Assembly (NCBI GenBank): GCA_963514095.1
Contig: OY741271.1
Coordinates: 21,502,561 to 21,566,560, forward strand
Length of the DNA: 64,000 bases
Reading direction: 5' to 3'
Source of the DNA: Eutrigla gurnardus
Taxonomy: Eukaryota > Chordata > Actinopteri > Perciformes > Triglidae
In this document: positions 22,345-32,834 of the stretch, piece after piece
Layout: each line of letters begins with the position of its first letter
How positions within the stretch are numbered: the stretch's first letter is position 1
Made by a program: the position numbers and the translations under genes
The notes under the pieces: model-generated
Databases searched by the model: none
What the model was told of the DNA's origin: nothing
What the model saw: the letters and a program-made list of their open reading frames with translations, nothing else

Positions 22345-22541
22345 AAAGGTGGCGGCAGGAGAGGAGGGTGGGTGGAGGAGGGGGGTGGGGGTTGGAGGGA
22401 GCAGATGTACAGTTGGGGGTGTTCTTCTGGAATATACACTGATATGTGGGACCTGGGGACATGATTGGAAATGTATGGGTAGGGTGGGTGGAGGTGGGGA
22501 CGATGTGTTCAGGGGGAGGGGACGGGGAGGGGGGGGGGGGA
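22345..22541 (-). promoter_or_regulatory. syt2: C-rich tract directly after the syt2 stop codon
   Basis: On the + strand this is G-rich (GGGGGTGGGGG, GGGGGAGGGG and a G12-type run abutting the stop). The mRNA therefore begins its 3' UTR with about 200 nt dominated by C runs. Such pyrimidine-rich 3' UTR tracts can bind poly(C)-binding proteins. The role here is inference. Confidence 0.35.
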
Positions 22542-22757
22542 TTACTTCTTGGCATTCAGGGCTGCGAGGGCGGCATCCACCTCCTCCTCTGGCTGCAGTG
22601 GATGCCACTGGGCGATGGGGCGACGGGGGTTGGCCAGCATGTCGGACCAGTGTTTCAGCCCGGCCCCCGTGGATTTGCTTCCCACCAAGATCTTCCCAAT
22701 GGCATCGTTCTTGCCAATCTTGTCATAATCCAGCACTGTGATCACAGCGAGGATTTT
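22542..22757 (-). CDS. syt2: syt2 last coding exon (C2B C-terminal half)
   Basis: 71 codons plus TAA: KILAVITVLDYDKIGKNDA to the end AALNAKK. It carries the C2B Ca2+-binding loop 3 (DYD and the later Asp), the WHXL-type region LANPRRPIAQWHPL and a short C-terminal tail. The WHPL motif is implicated in vesicle docking and endocytosis in the family. Acceptor is TCTCCCAG. Confidence 0.93.
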   Translation of the reverse strand, partial: KILAVITVLDYDKIGKNDAIGKILVGSKSTGAGLKHWSDMLANPRRPIAQWHPLQPEEEVDAALAALNAKK

Positions 22758-25700
22758 CTGGGAGAGAAAGCATTACATAACATGGTTCAGAATGCCACAG
22801 CGTCTACATAGGTATGAGGGCTGCTCGGGGCAGATTTCTACTCTTTTAAGGAGGCACGTGTTGCGGTTGATGGTGGTTGATTTCAAGGCTGAGGCCACGT
22901 GTGATTTTTAGGGCTACCATTGTATAAATGCATAGGTTTGGTTACTGAAACACATCCCAATTAACACAGCAATTCTCATTCATGTCACTCCACGGAGTCT
23001 CTGCTGGTTCAAGACTTTCAAGATTGGATGCTATGCTAAGCTAACCCTATTTACCGGACATGAGAGTGGCACACATCTTCTGATCCGACTCTCAGCAAGA
23101 TGGAAAAATCTGCGTATTTCGCAATTCAAAGAGTCACATGTGGTTAAAATAGCACAAGAAGAGAAGAATCATGAAATCAATAAGTTGTCAATAATAATCC
23201 ATAGCAGCAAAGGTTTGCTAACGTCCTTTCTACTGGTCATAACAGACCAAAGATCTAGCGCTGTGAGAGTAATATTTCTGTCTATATTGCCATAAGCAAT
23301 AAGGAGACAGTGTTTTCTCTACCAGATGATAGATTACGTTGAAGATCACATTGGTATTGATATAGTACATATTTGCCTTTTTACAGTTATTAGTAATAAC
23401 TACTTTTACTTGTATTCAGTGCTTTTTATCACCAGTACTTCCTTCCAAACAGCACTTTAACTTTTGTTCATGGAAGTCTTTCCCCCCCTTCAACAAGCGG
23501 TGCTTCCATGTCCTTACCTGCATTTGCTCAAGAGGAATCTCAAAGCTGAAGGACTCGTTGTAGTACGGATTCAAAGTGTTCTTCTTCACCGTCGTCTTCT
23601 TCTTCTTCAGCCTCTTTCCATTCTGCAGCAGGTTAATCTTCACGTAGGGATCTGCCAAAAAAAAGGGGGAAAGAAACTGAGAAAAGAAAATGCCTTGAAC
23701 ACGCACGTTTGGGTTGCAGTGCTGTGATGCACCAACAGATGGGGCCAATGCTGAAGCCAAGGGGGAGGGGGGAGGGAGCGTGGGCTGCTGCACGGTAAGC
23801 ACTGCAGCGTCAGCACGTGAGCAGAGCAGGAGCGACCTAGTGGCCGTGCACAGAGGCACGTTCCTGCATCCACCGCAGTCCCACCGCCAGAATCCACACG
23901 TCACACTGAGCTGATGCATTCTAGTCAAACTACGAGCCTCCAAATCAGCGTCAAACGGGATGATGAAATGTTATTTCTGACGAGCCGTCGCGTGTCCGTA
24001 CCTGACAGTCCGCCCACGTCCATTTTCTTCAGGTTCTTGGCCTCCAGAATACAGATGGTCAGTTTGCCAGCAGTGGGGACGTAACGCAGGGAGATGCAAA
24101 TGTCACCCAGCTTCTCCGGCTGTGAGCAGGAGAGAGAGAGAGTTAAAGGAGGTCTGACGCAGAATTATTTTTTTTCCTCTGATGTACAGCACGCTACAGG
24201 AATACACACACTGTCCCTCTGGAATCACATTTTAAATACACGCCATCCACACAAATAGTTCCCGCTACCATCATCTTTTTTCCTTAGCTGCAGGGATTAC
24301 TGGTATTCCTAAGTACACCTCATTGGCCCTTTCACAGTTAATAAATTTATCTCAGGCCGCAAGCAACCTCAGAGAGGTTATTTCATCTTAAGGCGGCTCT
24401 GGGGAGGCTTCATTGATTAAAATCTGTTTTTCATATTACGGTGCGGCATAATAATGAAATCACATTTCAGGCTACAGAGGAAGGAGTGCAGTTGATTAGA
24501 AAAACAAAGAAGCGTGTCCTTCAGACGGCTGAATCTCATCGGTAAACAGACAAAAGTTGCCACCTTGTGCCCGTGGCTATTTTTGTATGATGTCATCGGC
24601 TGAGCAAGCTGTTCAGGTCGCTCAATATGGGCGGAGGGCCTGAATACATGCAGTTCAGTGTGTTTACAACCTCTTGTACAGTTTGCAAAGATAATTAGAC
24701 TTCTGTCGCCTACTATGGTAAGTTATTTATGTCTAATATTTACTCTCTTTTGATCTCCAATAACTCCTGTGAGAAATGTGGTGCCGTAGCTGCTAAATAC
24801 TCACACCGGCTAGTTAATAACCGTGTCAGTGTGCTGTTTGGTGGTTAGCAGGAAATGTAGGGTTTTTCTTTCCAGTTTTATTCAAAACAGCTGAGAAAAC
24901 ACCCAGAGCGGTGAGGGTGAACCAAAAACGCAGTATAATGCTTCGTAAAACCGAAGGGAGCTGCAGATTCAGTGTTCTATAGCTCCATCACTACGAGTGA
25001 AAATAAAAAAAAAAATACAAAAATCAATGATACGCTCTTATTATTGGACTAAAAAATGCATCTATCAGAGATAAACAGCAGCGTGGTGAAAGAACACTTA
25101 CCTCTTCTTGATCCGCGCTGTCCAGGTCTCTCCACACCTCAAGCGGCTTTGCCAGGTCCAGGGTGTTCATGGGTATTTTAATCTCTCCGATGACATCATG
25201 TTTAGAGAAGCGATCAAAGTCATAGACCGACATCACCAGAGTCTTCCCCCCCATTTCTTGGAATGGAATCTGGGAGACAGAAAGTAATCGCACTTCAAAA
25301 AAACCCAAAATGAAATAAAAAGTTGACCTACAGAGCAGATCAGAACTATAGAGCAACATGGGACGTGACTTTGGCCTGGAGCTCAAAACGGCATTACTGA
25401 GCAACACGCAGCTTCAGCAGAACTAGCCTGACTTTGACGAGGAAAAGGAATTGTTTTCTATAGAGCTGTGTCAGCAGGCAAAGCGTCCTATAATTCGATT
25501 CTCTACCACATTCTCCTCGTCGGACACCTTCAGCATGTCTGGTGGCACCGAGGCCTTTGAGAAAAGGAAATCAGATTCCGACTGCGGTTTCACCTTTAAC
25601 AGGACCGTCGACAAATCAAACGGCTCGGATGTGGTTTAAATAAGTCATCAGCGAAAGGTGTTTGGAACTCACCTTGAAGGTAAAGGTCTCGTTGAAGACA

Positions 25701-28700
25701 GGATTGAGCGTTTTCTTGTGAACCTTTGTGTCATACTTCTTCTTCTTGTCGGGGAGGACAAAGACCTTGACGTAGGGGTCGGAGGTGCCGCCGCTGTCCA
25801 TGGAGAGGAGATCGGCCGCTTGCAGGATTCCCACGGTCAGCTGGGGAGATGGGAAGCAAGTCAGCGAGCATTTCTCTGGCTCATATTTTTCCTCTTTTGA
25901 TAATCAGCCGTGCAAAAACAGGTCAAAGGCTTCTTCATTAAACAAACTACTCTTGCCTTGTTCTCCTGGAAGTCATAATCGATGGAGTACTGCAGCTTCC
26001 CGAGCTTTTCCTTCTCCTTCACTTCTTCCTCCTTCTCGTCTCCAGTCAGTCCAGGTTCGACATCGTCTTCTTCGTCGTCGTCATCCTGTTGTTTCTGCAC
26101 AGACAGGAGGGGGGAGGGGGGGGCAGGCGGCAGAAGAAGAAGAGTGAGGAGGCGTTTGTGAGGCGGCGGCTGTGCTGAACACTAAACCTCGGCCATCAGC
26201 AGTCGGCTCAGCCACAGCACCTACCTGCCACTTACCCCCGCTCACCCCGGTGCTACTAGTGCAATCTGTTCATCGATGACCACGGTTGCAACCTGACTTG
26301 ATTTCACTATTTCTTGGGTGACACCATTTTGCTGTTTTCTTTTTTTTTCTCTTTTCCATAAGTGAGCTTTATTTATTTTTTTTTAAATATCTCCTAAAAT
26401 CAGATGTAGGCCAATACCGTTTCAATAAAACTCTTACTGAGCGAAGAGAGGAGAGAAATAGAGAGAGACAGAGAGAGAAGGAGTGAGAAAAAGAGGGAAA
26501 CAACAGAATAAAAACAGTCAGTATACAGGGGGTGGACAGAAAAACAGGAACACCTTACAGTAAACTATAGTGGAACACATCATCCATGCAAAAACCTCTC
26601 CTTTTTCCACTCATGAAACAGTGATCGTCAAGCCTTTTCTAATCTATCTATATGACTTCGTAACTGCCACTAATTGTGATTTCACAGAGAGGGTGGACAA
26701 AATAACGGGAACCTCACATGAAACAGGGGAACTGCGTCGTTGTTACACAGGCAGCTACACAGGAGGCTAAACAAATCCCAGATATGACTCATCCCAAATG
26801 AGTCACACTAAGTTGTTAAGAAAGTCTTAAAAGTCGTGATAGCATATCCCACACAGAGGGAAAGCTGCGTCGGCAACGACGAGCCAAGTAAACAGACTGA
26901 AGGGCATTGTGGGATATTTTTCAAACACCACCGAGTGCAGTCTGACACAAAGGTGGACACTTCAAACTAGTATTTACTGCAGAGCTATCGCAATGCTTTG
27001 CGCTAATAGTGCAAGGCGTCCTTGTTATATTGTCCACCCCGTGTGCAGCATGTCAAACAGGAGCCGTCACAGGAAGCAGAGCGTCCTTCTGAGAGCAACT
27101 GAAGGACGGAGCGATGAGGGATAGATTTATGGTCTCATCAAACTCCCGACACTTTTCTTGAGAAGCTCTCAAACGGGCTAAAACTGATTGTGTGTAAGCT
27201 GGCAAACAGGTTTAGTTGGAGCCAGACAATATCACTGTTACGTTATTAATGTGCTTACACTTGTGTTGCTGATTCTACTTTCACAATTTATCCCAAAAAG
27301 ATTTCCATTTCCTCCCCCCCAGCTGATACTCTCATTACTGTGACTCTTTATGACGTGCTAGAAGAACTACCAGCAGATATACTGACAGTTTAACCGCTCC
27401 AGAGATAATAGATGGGGATAAATCAATCTATGCCTTTAAATCCCACCCAGTGACTCTAGAATCTATACTACACTATATTCATATTAATATGAATATTAAA
27501 GTGAGCTTTCATGGTGGAAACTGCAGCAGCTGGGTGATATCTCAGTATGGCCTACTTTCCTATGGCTGTCTTCTTGAAAAAACACTGATGTCTTCGTAAG
27601 ACTGGAGGGTCCAGCTACTCACTGATGAGCTGGAAGAGGAACAGGGCACACGCACAGATAATACACACACCATCACACCCACTGCACGCCATATTGTACC
27701 GTGCACCCACACACACACACACGCACGCACACACACACACTTGCTTACATGCAGGCTCTCATGCATGCTTAAAAACTCCCTCTCTCTGTCTGTCTCTCTC
27801 ACACAATCCGGATATGTGGCATTCTCTATCTTTATTGTGGTAAATGCTTTCCATTCAAGCATGCCAGGCCACACAATGCAGGATCCAAGTTTCTTTCTCA
27901 TGGCAAAATGTAAAAATGAATTACCTTATTTCTGAAGACAGATAAAAAAGGAATGCTTTAATTGTTTTCAAACCTCATCTGACATTTTTTTTTATTTTTG
28001 TCAGGCCCCAAGAAATGTCTATACACGTGTTCTGAGTGAAATGTACACATCCATGGAGGGATCATGCTCTATTGAGAGTTTCCAGTTGTTTCTCAAAACT
28101 TCCAGTGGGGGTTCAAAGAGGAAGACGTGGTTTGTCTGAATGCATGCCCTTTGGTCAACTCAACGGGGGGTGAATTGTGAGTTCGGTTTGTTTTTTTTTA
28201 TTAAAAGGAAATCTGTGTTAAAACAGCCAGCTGATTGCAGCTTTAACTTTCTTCTGAAATCAGGCCAAGTCAAGCATGGGCAAACATTCTGGCCCACCAT
28301 TTCTTCTCAGTGAGACCTAGGTGCTTCAGGGAGGGGAAGGGGGGGGGGGGGGGGTCAATGACTGTCACCTAGTATGTCAGCAGCATGGGTCATCCAGGAA
28401 AGTTACTCTCAAGTCAAGTTGTGGCCATTCAATGGTACCTACTGCAAGAGGATATGCTGGTCTTTGTCAAGCGATTCACAAACGGCTTTATCTGTTGCGG
28501 AGCTCGGAGTGTGTTTGCACGAGTGGGGGCGCAGTGTGTGAATTTCAGACCCACGTCAATGAATCTCTGGGGAGAATTGGTTTGTTTTTTTGGGGGGGTT
28601 TGTGTTGCACAGTCGAGGCCTGTCGTGGTGGAAACACGCTCCAAGCTCTCAGTTAGGTAAAGTTCCAGCTCACTATTTGACAAATACCCAGCTTACCCCT

Positions 28701-30753
28701 TGCACATGCATGTTAGTGATCTCTAGTGAGCTGCTGAGTGCACTCGTCATTCAAAGGCTCAACCGTAGGATGAGTTTCATGTTCATTTCAAACCGTAGAC
28801 ACTTAAAAACGCGTCTTTGCTCGGTTGTTGTTTTTTTTTTTGCCAAAAAAATAATAAAAAAAATACAAATGTTGCAATCTCTGGATATTCAAGACATAGC
28901 AGTTGGTGCGGCATATCAGTTCAGTGTTTTTTTTTTTTAGCGAAGCAGCTTAATCGCTCCCATTTATTCCTCAAGCAACCCGCAGCACCTAAGCTTGCAA
29001 AAAAACTAAGGAAGCCATAGCACTCATTGTCATCATCACTGCAATCCAACCCCTCCAAGCCCAGCCCAGCCCACCCCCCACCACCACCAACACCATCCCC
29101 ACCCAACCACCCACCCACCCGCCCTGGTCTGCGCTTACTCTGAGCGGCCAGAGAGGGGCGCCGCGTGCTATCAGACCTACCGTAGGCAGAGAAGTCCACC
29201 ACAGTCAAGATACACGGAGCACACATAAGACACAAAGCAGGAAGGAGGAGAGCAGAGACAAAGGAAGAGATTGAACTCACAGCAGACACCAAAGAAGTGT
29301 AATCACAGCAAATGTAGTCAGCTACACTGTAGGGAGCGAGGAAAATGACAGATAGAGGAGCCTCCTCATTAGCACAATCATATCTTGTGCAGCAGGCTCC
29401 GTTGGGTTTTAAAATAACTCCACTCTTTAGATTCTTATTGTACTTTGTCAAATCATCAATCGCGTATGTGGGGGGGAAAAACAAAATAATTATAGGCCTA
29501 AAAACAAACGGCATTGTACTAACTACAAATTTTCATAATTACTCTTTAATGACTGGGAAAACAATGCATGGGCTGTAAAAGATAAAGAGTCCTGTCATTT
29601 TCCACTCCAATCCCAAAGCACAAGTGAGATAAAAAAAGAAAAAAAAGCAACAATCACATTAATGACAAAAACTTAAATAATGAGAGAAAAAAAAAGAAAA
29701 ATAATCATGGTGGATAAAGAATGAAATTTAACACCTGCGGAGAATACACTGGGTTAGAAACAAATGATATGTCCTCTAATTCATTTCAAACAAGTTTGTT
29801 ACTAGAATAAAATGTGTAACACGGGGGACTACAGTCGGTTATATAATTAGCTGAGTCAAACGTATCACTGCATGCATGTTTTCTCTTCTACTCCGGCACA
29901 AAGCTACTTGTGAGCCACACAGCTGTTACATAACGGGCTCATGGGCAGGTTAGCCATGGGTTGGCTCTGCTTCGAACACAGTGTGGGTGTAAACCCCCTC
30001 GGCCGTTTATATGCAACCTCCCGCCGAAGGACATACCTCTCCCCCTTTCAGGTTCTTCATTCCCATGTCACCCTTTCCTTTCTTGCCCTTCTTGTTCTTC
30101 TTCTTCTTGCAACAGCATTTCTTGATGATGCAGAAGCAGCATGTTAGAATGAGTAAAGCAGCGACCACGGCAATGGCAATGATGGCCCAGGACGGCACTG
30201 AGGAGAATATACAGACCGATGCATAGATGGCACATCCACACCCAGAAAGAGAAGAAAGAAGCAAATACTTTGACATTTGACCAACCAATCATTTAGCTCA
30301 CTCCATGTCATGTCCTGGGCCAAATATATTTAGTGAGAGGTGCTAGATTAGCAATTAGATTGGGTGAAAATTTGATTTCTCTGCCATTAGGAAGGGGCAG
30401 CCAGTGATCAATACTGAATAAAGACATTATGAGGCTGCGGCTGCCTGCAGCTAAAGACAAAATCTAATTCTAAAATCGTTGCTGAGAGTCACATCAATAC
30501 AAAGTTGGCTGATCAGAACGGGGCTTGGGTTTTGTTTTTTTGTTGTCTGGCACTCACGTGGGATCTTGTCGATTTCATTCAGGAACTTGTTTTTGATCTC
30601 GTCGAAGGCATCGTTCTTGTTGACCGGTTCGGTGGAGTTGTCGGTGGAGACTAATGCGGCGGGGGATGTAGTCACAGTCAAGGCACTGGCCCCCGTTGGG
30701 TTAGCAGCGACCATGGGTGTTGTCTGATGCTTGAACAAGTTCCACTTCGTCAT
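22542..30753 (-). CDS. syt2: syt2: synaptotagmin-2, complete coding region (8 exons, 432 aa)
   Basis: This synaptic-vesicle membrane protein is the Ca2+ sensor for fast, synchronous neurotransmitter release. It binds SNAREs and acidic phospholipids. Exons on the - strand are 30753-30558, 30197-30037, 26094-25957, 25840-25673, 25269-25102, 24119-24002, 23651-23518 and 22757-22542; all phases join. Layout: lumenal N-terminus with an NST glycosylation sequon at Asn39; membrane span about 69-90; Cys cluster 85-95; basic and acidic linker; C2A about 150-275; C2B about 278-425. Ca2+ ligands present: Asp180, 186, 238, 240, 246 and Asp311, 317, 371, 373, 379, each offset +8 from rat SYT1. The C2B polybasic Lys332-335 and the Arg406/407 pair are also present. 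The KKCCCKKKKNKK juxtamembrane motif and the convergent ppp1r12b neighbour favour SYT2 over SYT1, SYT5 or SYT8. Start: first in-frame Met after an acceptor. Confidence 0.9.
22758..23517 (-). other. syt2: syt2 intron
   Basis: The intron contains a diverged - strand copy of the TTAGCTTAGC repeat at about 23020-23150 (GCTATGCTAAGCTAACC, then CATGAGAGTGG). Otherwise nothing was seen. Confidence 0.55.
23518..23651 (-). CDS. syt2: syt2 exon, C2B polybasic strand
   Basis: Completes Asp317, then PYVKINLLQNGKRLKKKKT onward to EIPLEQMQ. It contains the polybasic patch that binds PIP2, SNAREs and AP-2 in the family, and LNPYYNESFSFE, typical of SYT1/SYT2. Acceptor is TTTGGCAG and donor is GTAAGG. Confidence 0.93.
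24002..24119 (-). CDS. syt2: syt2 exon, start of C2B
   Basis: 39 codons plus one base: PEKLGDICISLRYVPTAGKL, then TICILEAKNLKKMDVGGLS. It contains C2B loop 1 with Asp311. PEKLGDIC differs from the QEKLGDIC of SYT1 and matches SYT2. Acceptor is GCTCACAG and donor is GTACGG. Confidence 0.93.
24120..25101 (-). other. syt2: syt2 intron
   Basis: 982 bp, no recognisable element apart from short A-rich runs near 25005-25020. Confidence 0.55.
25102..25269 (-). CDS. syt2: syt2 exon, C2A Ca2+ loop 3
   Basis: 56 codons, phase 0 to 0: IPFQEMGGKTLVMSVYDFDR, then FSKHDVIGEIKIPMNTLDL. Asp238, 240 and 246 are C2A Ca2+ ligands. Arg241 corresponds to Arg233 of SYT1, which tunes Ca2+ affinity. Acceptor is TGTCTCCCAG and donor is GTAAGT. 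Confidence 0.94.
25673..25840 (-). CDS. syt2: syt2 exon, C2A Ca2+ loop 1
   Basis: 56 codons, phase 0 to 0: LTVGILQAADLLSMDSGGTS, then DPYVKVFVLPDKKKK. It carries Asp180 and Asp186. Acceptor is CATCTCCCCAG and donor is GTGAGT. It has the same length (168 nt) as the next exon. Confidence 0.94.
25841..25956 (-). other. syt2: syt2 GC-AG intron (116 bp)
   Basis: Following ENK (AAC AAG) the intron starts GCAAGA, not GT, and ends CCCCAG. The protein alignment (FQENK then LTVGILQ) allows no GT donor without inserting residues. AAG before GCAAG is the usual form of the rare GC donor class. Confidence 0.75.
25957..26094 (-). CDS. syt2: syt2 exon, acidic linker and start of C2A
   Basis: 46 codons: KQQDDDDEEDDVEPGLTGDE, an alternating Glu/Lys stretch, then LGKLQYSIDYDFQENK. 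The DDDDxETGLT-like block matches SYT1/SYT2 linkers. It is somewhat longer and more acidic here than in mammals. The donor is the non-canonical GC. Confidence 0.93.
26095..30036 (-). other. syt2: syt2 intron 2 (3.9 kb)
   Basis: The intron contains a MITE-like element (26522-27046), CA-rich sequence at about 27705-27740, a G16 run (28339-28354), G/C-rich homopolymer-like sequence near 29040-29120, and several A/T runs. A 197-codon open frame on the - strand (29514-28921) has no recognisable homology and includes low-complexity Gly-rich sequence, so it was not called. Confidence 0.55.
26522..27046. mobile_element. MITE-like non-autonomous DNA transposon
   Basis: The left end GGGGGTGGACAGAAAAACAG (from 26528) and the right end, whose reverse complement reads GGGGTGGACAATATAACAAG, form imperfect terminal inverted repeats of roughly 26 bp about 525 bp apart. 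A second direct copy of the end (GAGGGTGGACAAAATAACGG) lies inside at 26688. There is no transposase frame. The target-site duplication was not resolved and the family was not assigned. Confidence 0.6.
30037..30197 (-). CDS. syt2: syt2 exon, transmembrane segment
   Basis: Completes Leu66, then PSWAIIAIAVVAALLILTCC, FCIIKKCCCKKKKNKK and on to MKNLKGGE. It contains the single membrane span and the Cys cluster that is palmitoylated in SYT1/2, followed by the Lys-rich linker. Acceptor is TTCTCCTCAG and donor is GTATGT. Confidence 0.94.
30198..30557 (-). other. syt2: syt2 intron 1 of the coding region (360 bp)
   Basis: GTGAGT to CTCCTCAG. No further element was seen. Confidence 0.6.
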
Positions 30754-30773
30754 TTAGGCTGCACACGAGGTCC
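30558..30773 (-). CDS. syt2: syt2 first coding exon (20 nt of 5' UTR plus 65 codons)
   Basis: Acceptor CTCCTTTTCAG ends at 30774. The ATG is at 30753, so at least one upstream non-coding exon must exist. The protein starts MTKWNLFKHQTTPMVAANPT and reaches DNSTEP and FDEIKNKFLNEIDKIP, the lumenal domain just before the membrane. N-terminal identity to mammalian SYT2 is weak except for the NST sequon and the FLNEIDKIP block. Confidence 0.9.
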
Positions 30774-31430
30774 CTGAAAAGGAGCATGGAAAACAGTCAC
30801 TCACAGATAATACAACCACCGTTATGCTCGTTTTGTGTTTCAAAACTCAATGATTAATGGAAACAAACACACAGGTTCTGAAATTCATAACAATGCATTA
30901 GGCACAAGAAAACAATCAAAAGGGGGAATTATTTGTAGTCTATTTAATTGAATTGCCTAAATGGATGTTTGTTACATCTAAATAGAGCTGCTTTAAGACT
31001 GACTAATCTAAATTAAACACCAAGCAGAGCCACTGCAAATCACTCCTTATCTACTAAGTATATGCATGGGAAATAAATGAAAGTCACTTTGGATAATAGT
31101 GCCAAATAAATGCAGTGAAATGTGAAAAATAATACAGATATGAATGAGATCACGTTTGCTGATGGTAATGAGAGAAGGACCACGCCTGAGCTCATAATCC
31201 TTTCTTTAAAATACATCTGCCACAAGAGCAAACATAGCCAGACAAACAAACTGAAACTGGTTCTGCTAGATTTAATAGTGATGTGTCTCTAGTTCCATGG
31301 ATGTAAATGGTGGTGAAATTAATGAGTTACATCATTTCTTTGCCAAAGGCCTCTCTGTCCACCAACCTTTATGTATATCTACGTCAAAAACAGAGAAACA
31401 ACTCAGATAACAGTGAAGCTTCTGACAGGA
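30774..31430 (-). other. syt2: Proximal part of syt2 5' (UTR) intron
   Basis: AT-rich non-coding sequence, with a polypyrimidine tract on the - strand leading to the acceptor at 30774. No exon was seen. Confidence 0.5.
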
Positions 31431-32834
31431 CCCATCACTCACACACCCGTCACTCACACACACCCCGTCACTCACACACCCGTCACTCACACACCCGTCA
31501 CCCTCACACCCGTCACTCACACACCCGTCCCTCACACACCCGTCAACCTCACACCCGTCACCCACACACCCGTCACCCTCACACCCGTCACTCACACACC
31601 CGTCACTCACACACCCGTCACCCACACACCCTCACACCCGTCACCCACACACCCCGTCACTCACACACACCCCGTCACTCACACACCCGTCACTCACACA
31701 CCCGTCACTCACACACCCGTCACCCTCACACCCGTCACTCACACACCCGTCACTCACACACCCGTCAACCTCACACCCGTCACCCACACACCCGTCACCC
31801 TCACACCCGTCACCCTCACACCCGTCACTCACACACCCGTCACCCACACACCCTCACACCCGTCACCCACACACCCGTCACCCACACACCTGTCACTCAC
31901 ACACCCCGTCACACACACCCATCACCCTCACACCCGTCACTCACACACCCGTCACTCTCACACCCGCCACTCACACACCCGTCACTCACACACCCGTCAA
32001 CCTCACACCCGTCACTCACACACCCGTCACCCTCACACCTGTCACTCACATACCCGTCACTCTCACACCCGTCACTTACACACCCGTCACTCACACACCC
32101 GTCACTCTCACACCCGCCACTCACACACCCGTCACTCACACACCCGTCAACCTCACACCCGTCACTCACACACCCGTCACCCTCACACCCGTCACTCACA
32201 TACCCGTCACTCTCACACCCGTCACTCACACACCCGTCACCCTCACACCCGTCACTCACACACCCCGTCACTCACACACCCGTCACCCTCACACCCGTCA
32301 CTCACACACCCGTCACCCACACACCCGTCACCCTCACACCCGTCACCCTCACACCCGTCACCCACACACCCGTCACCCACACACCCGTCACTCACACACC
32401 CGTCACCCTCACACCCGTCACTCACACACCCGTCACCCACACACCCTCACACCCGTCACCCACACACCCGTCACCCACACACCTGTCACTCACACACCCC
32501 GTCACACACACCCGTCACCCTCACACCTGTCACTCACACACCCGTCACCCTCACACCCGCCACTCACACACCCGTCACCCACACACCCTTCACCCACACA
32601 CCCATCGCCCTCACACCCATCACCCTCACACCCATCACCGTCACCCTCACACCCGTCACCCTCACACCCATCACCATCACCCGTCACCCTCATACTCGTC
32701 ACCATCACCCGTCAATCACACACCCGTCACCCTCACACCCGTCACCCTCACACCCGTCACCCTCGTCACCCACATACCCGTCACCCTCGCACTCGTCACC
32801 CACACACCCGTCACCCACACACCCATCACCCCAC
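31431..32834. repeat. 1.4-kb minisatellite, 15-bp unit
   Basis: About 90 units of CCCGTCACTCACACA and variants (CCCGTCACCCTCACA, CCCGTCACCCACACA), mostly 15 bp with a few 16-bp and shorter units. Higher-order structure is visible: the block starting at 31951 recurs at 32101 (150-bp period), and a distinctive ACCTGTCACTCACACACCCC segment at about 31888 recurs near 32481. Because 15 is a multiple of three, several frames on both strands stay open for hundreds of codons. Confidence 0.97.

Larger units (their letters stand above)
16768..22541 (-). other. syt2: Probable syt2 3' UTR / intergenic stretch
   Basis: No coding exon was seen. In the sense of syt2 the stretch opens with a C-rich tract (22541 down to about 22345), then T-rich and A/T-rich sequence with several AATAAA candidates (for example plus-strand TTTATT at 22006). 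It also has a TTA triplet repeat at 22007-22030, an AT tract near 18897-18930 and a repeat-derived foldback at 18.29-18.51 kb. How far transcription extends cannot be read from sequence. Confidence 0.5.

Noticed and set aside
28921..29514. 197-codon - strand open frame in syt2 intron 2
   Set aside because: Ends in low-complexity Gly-rich sequence derived from C/G homopolymer-like DNA, with no homology seen. A syt2 alternative exon would need splice sites that I could not place.
31431..32834. Possible CRISPR-like array
   Set aside because: Units are contiguous with no unique spacers, and the genome is vertebrate.
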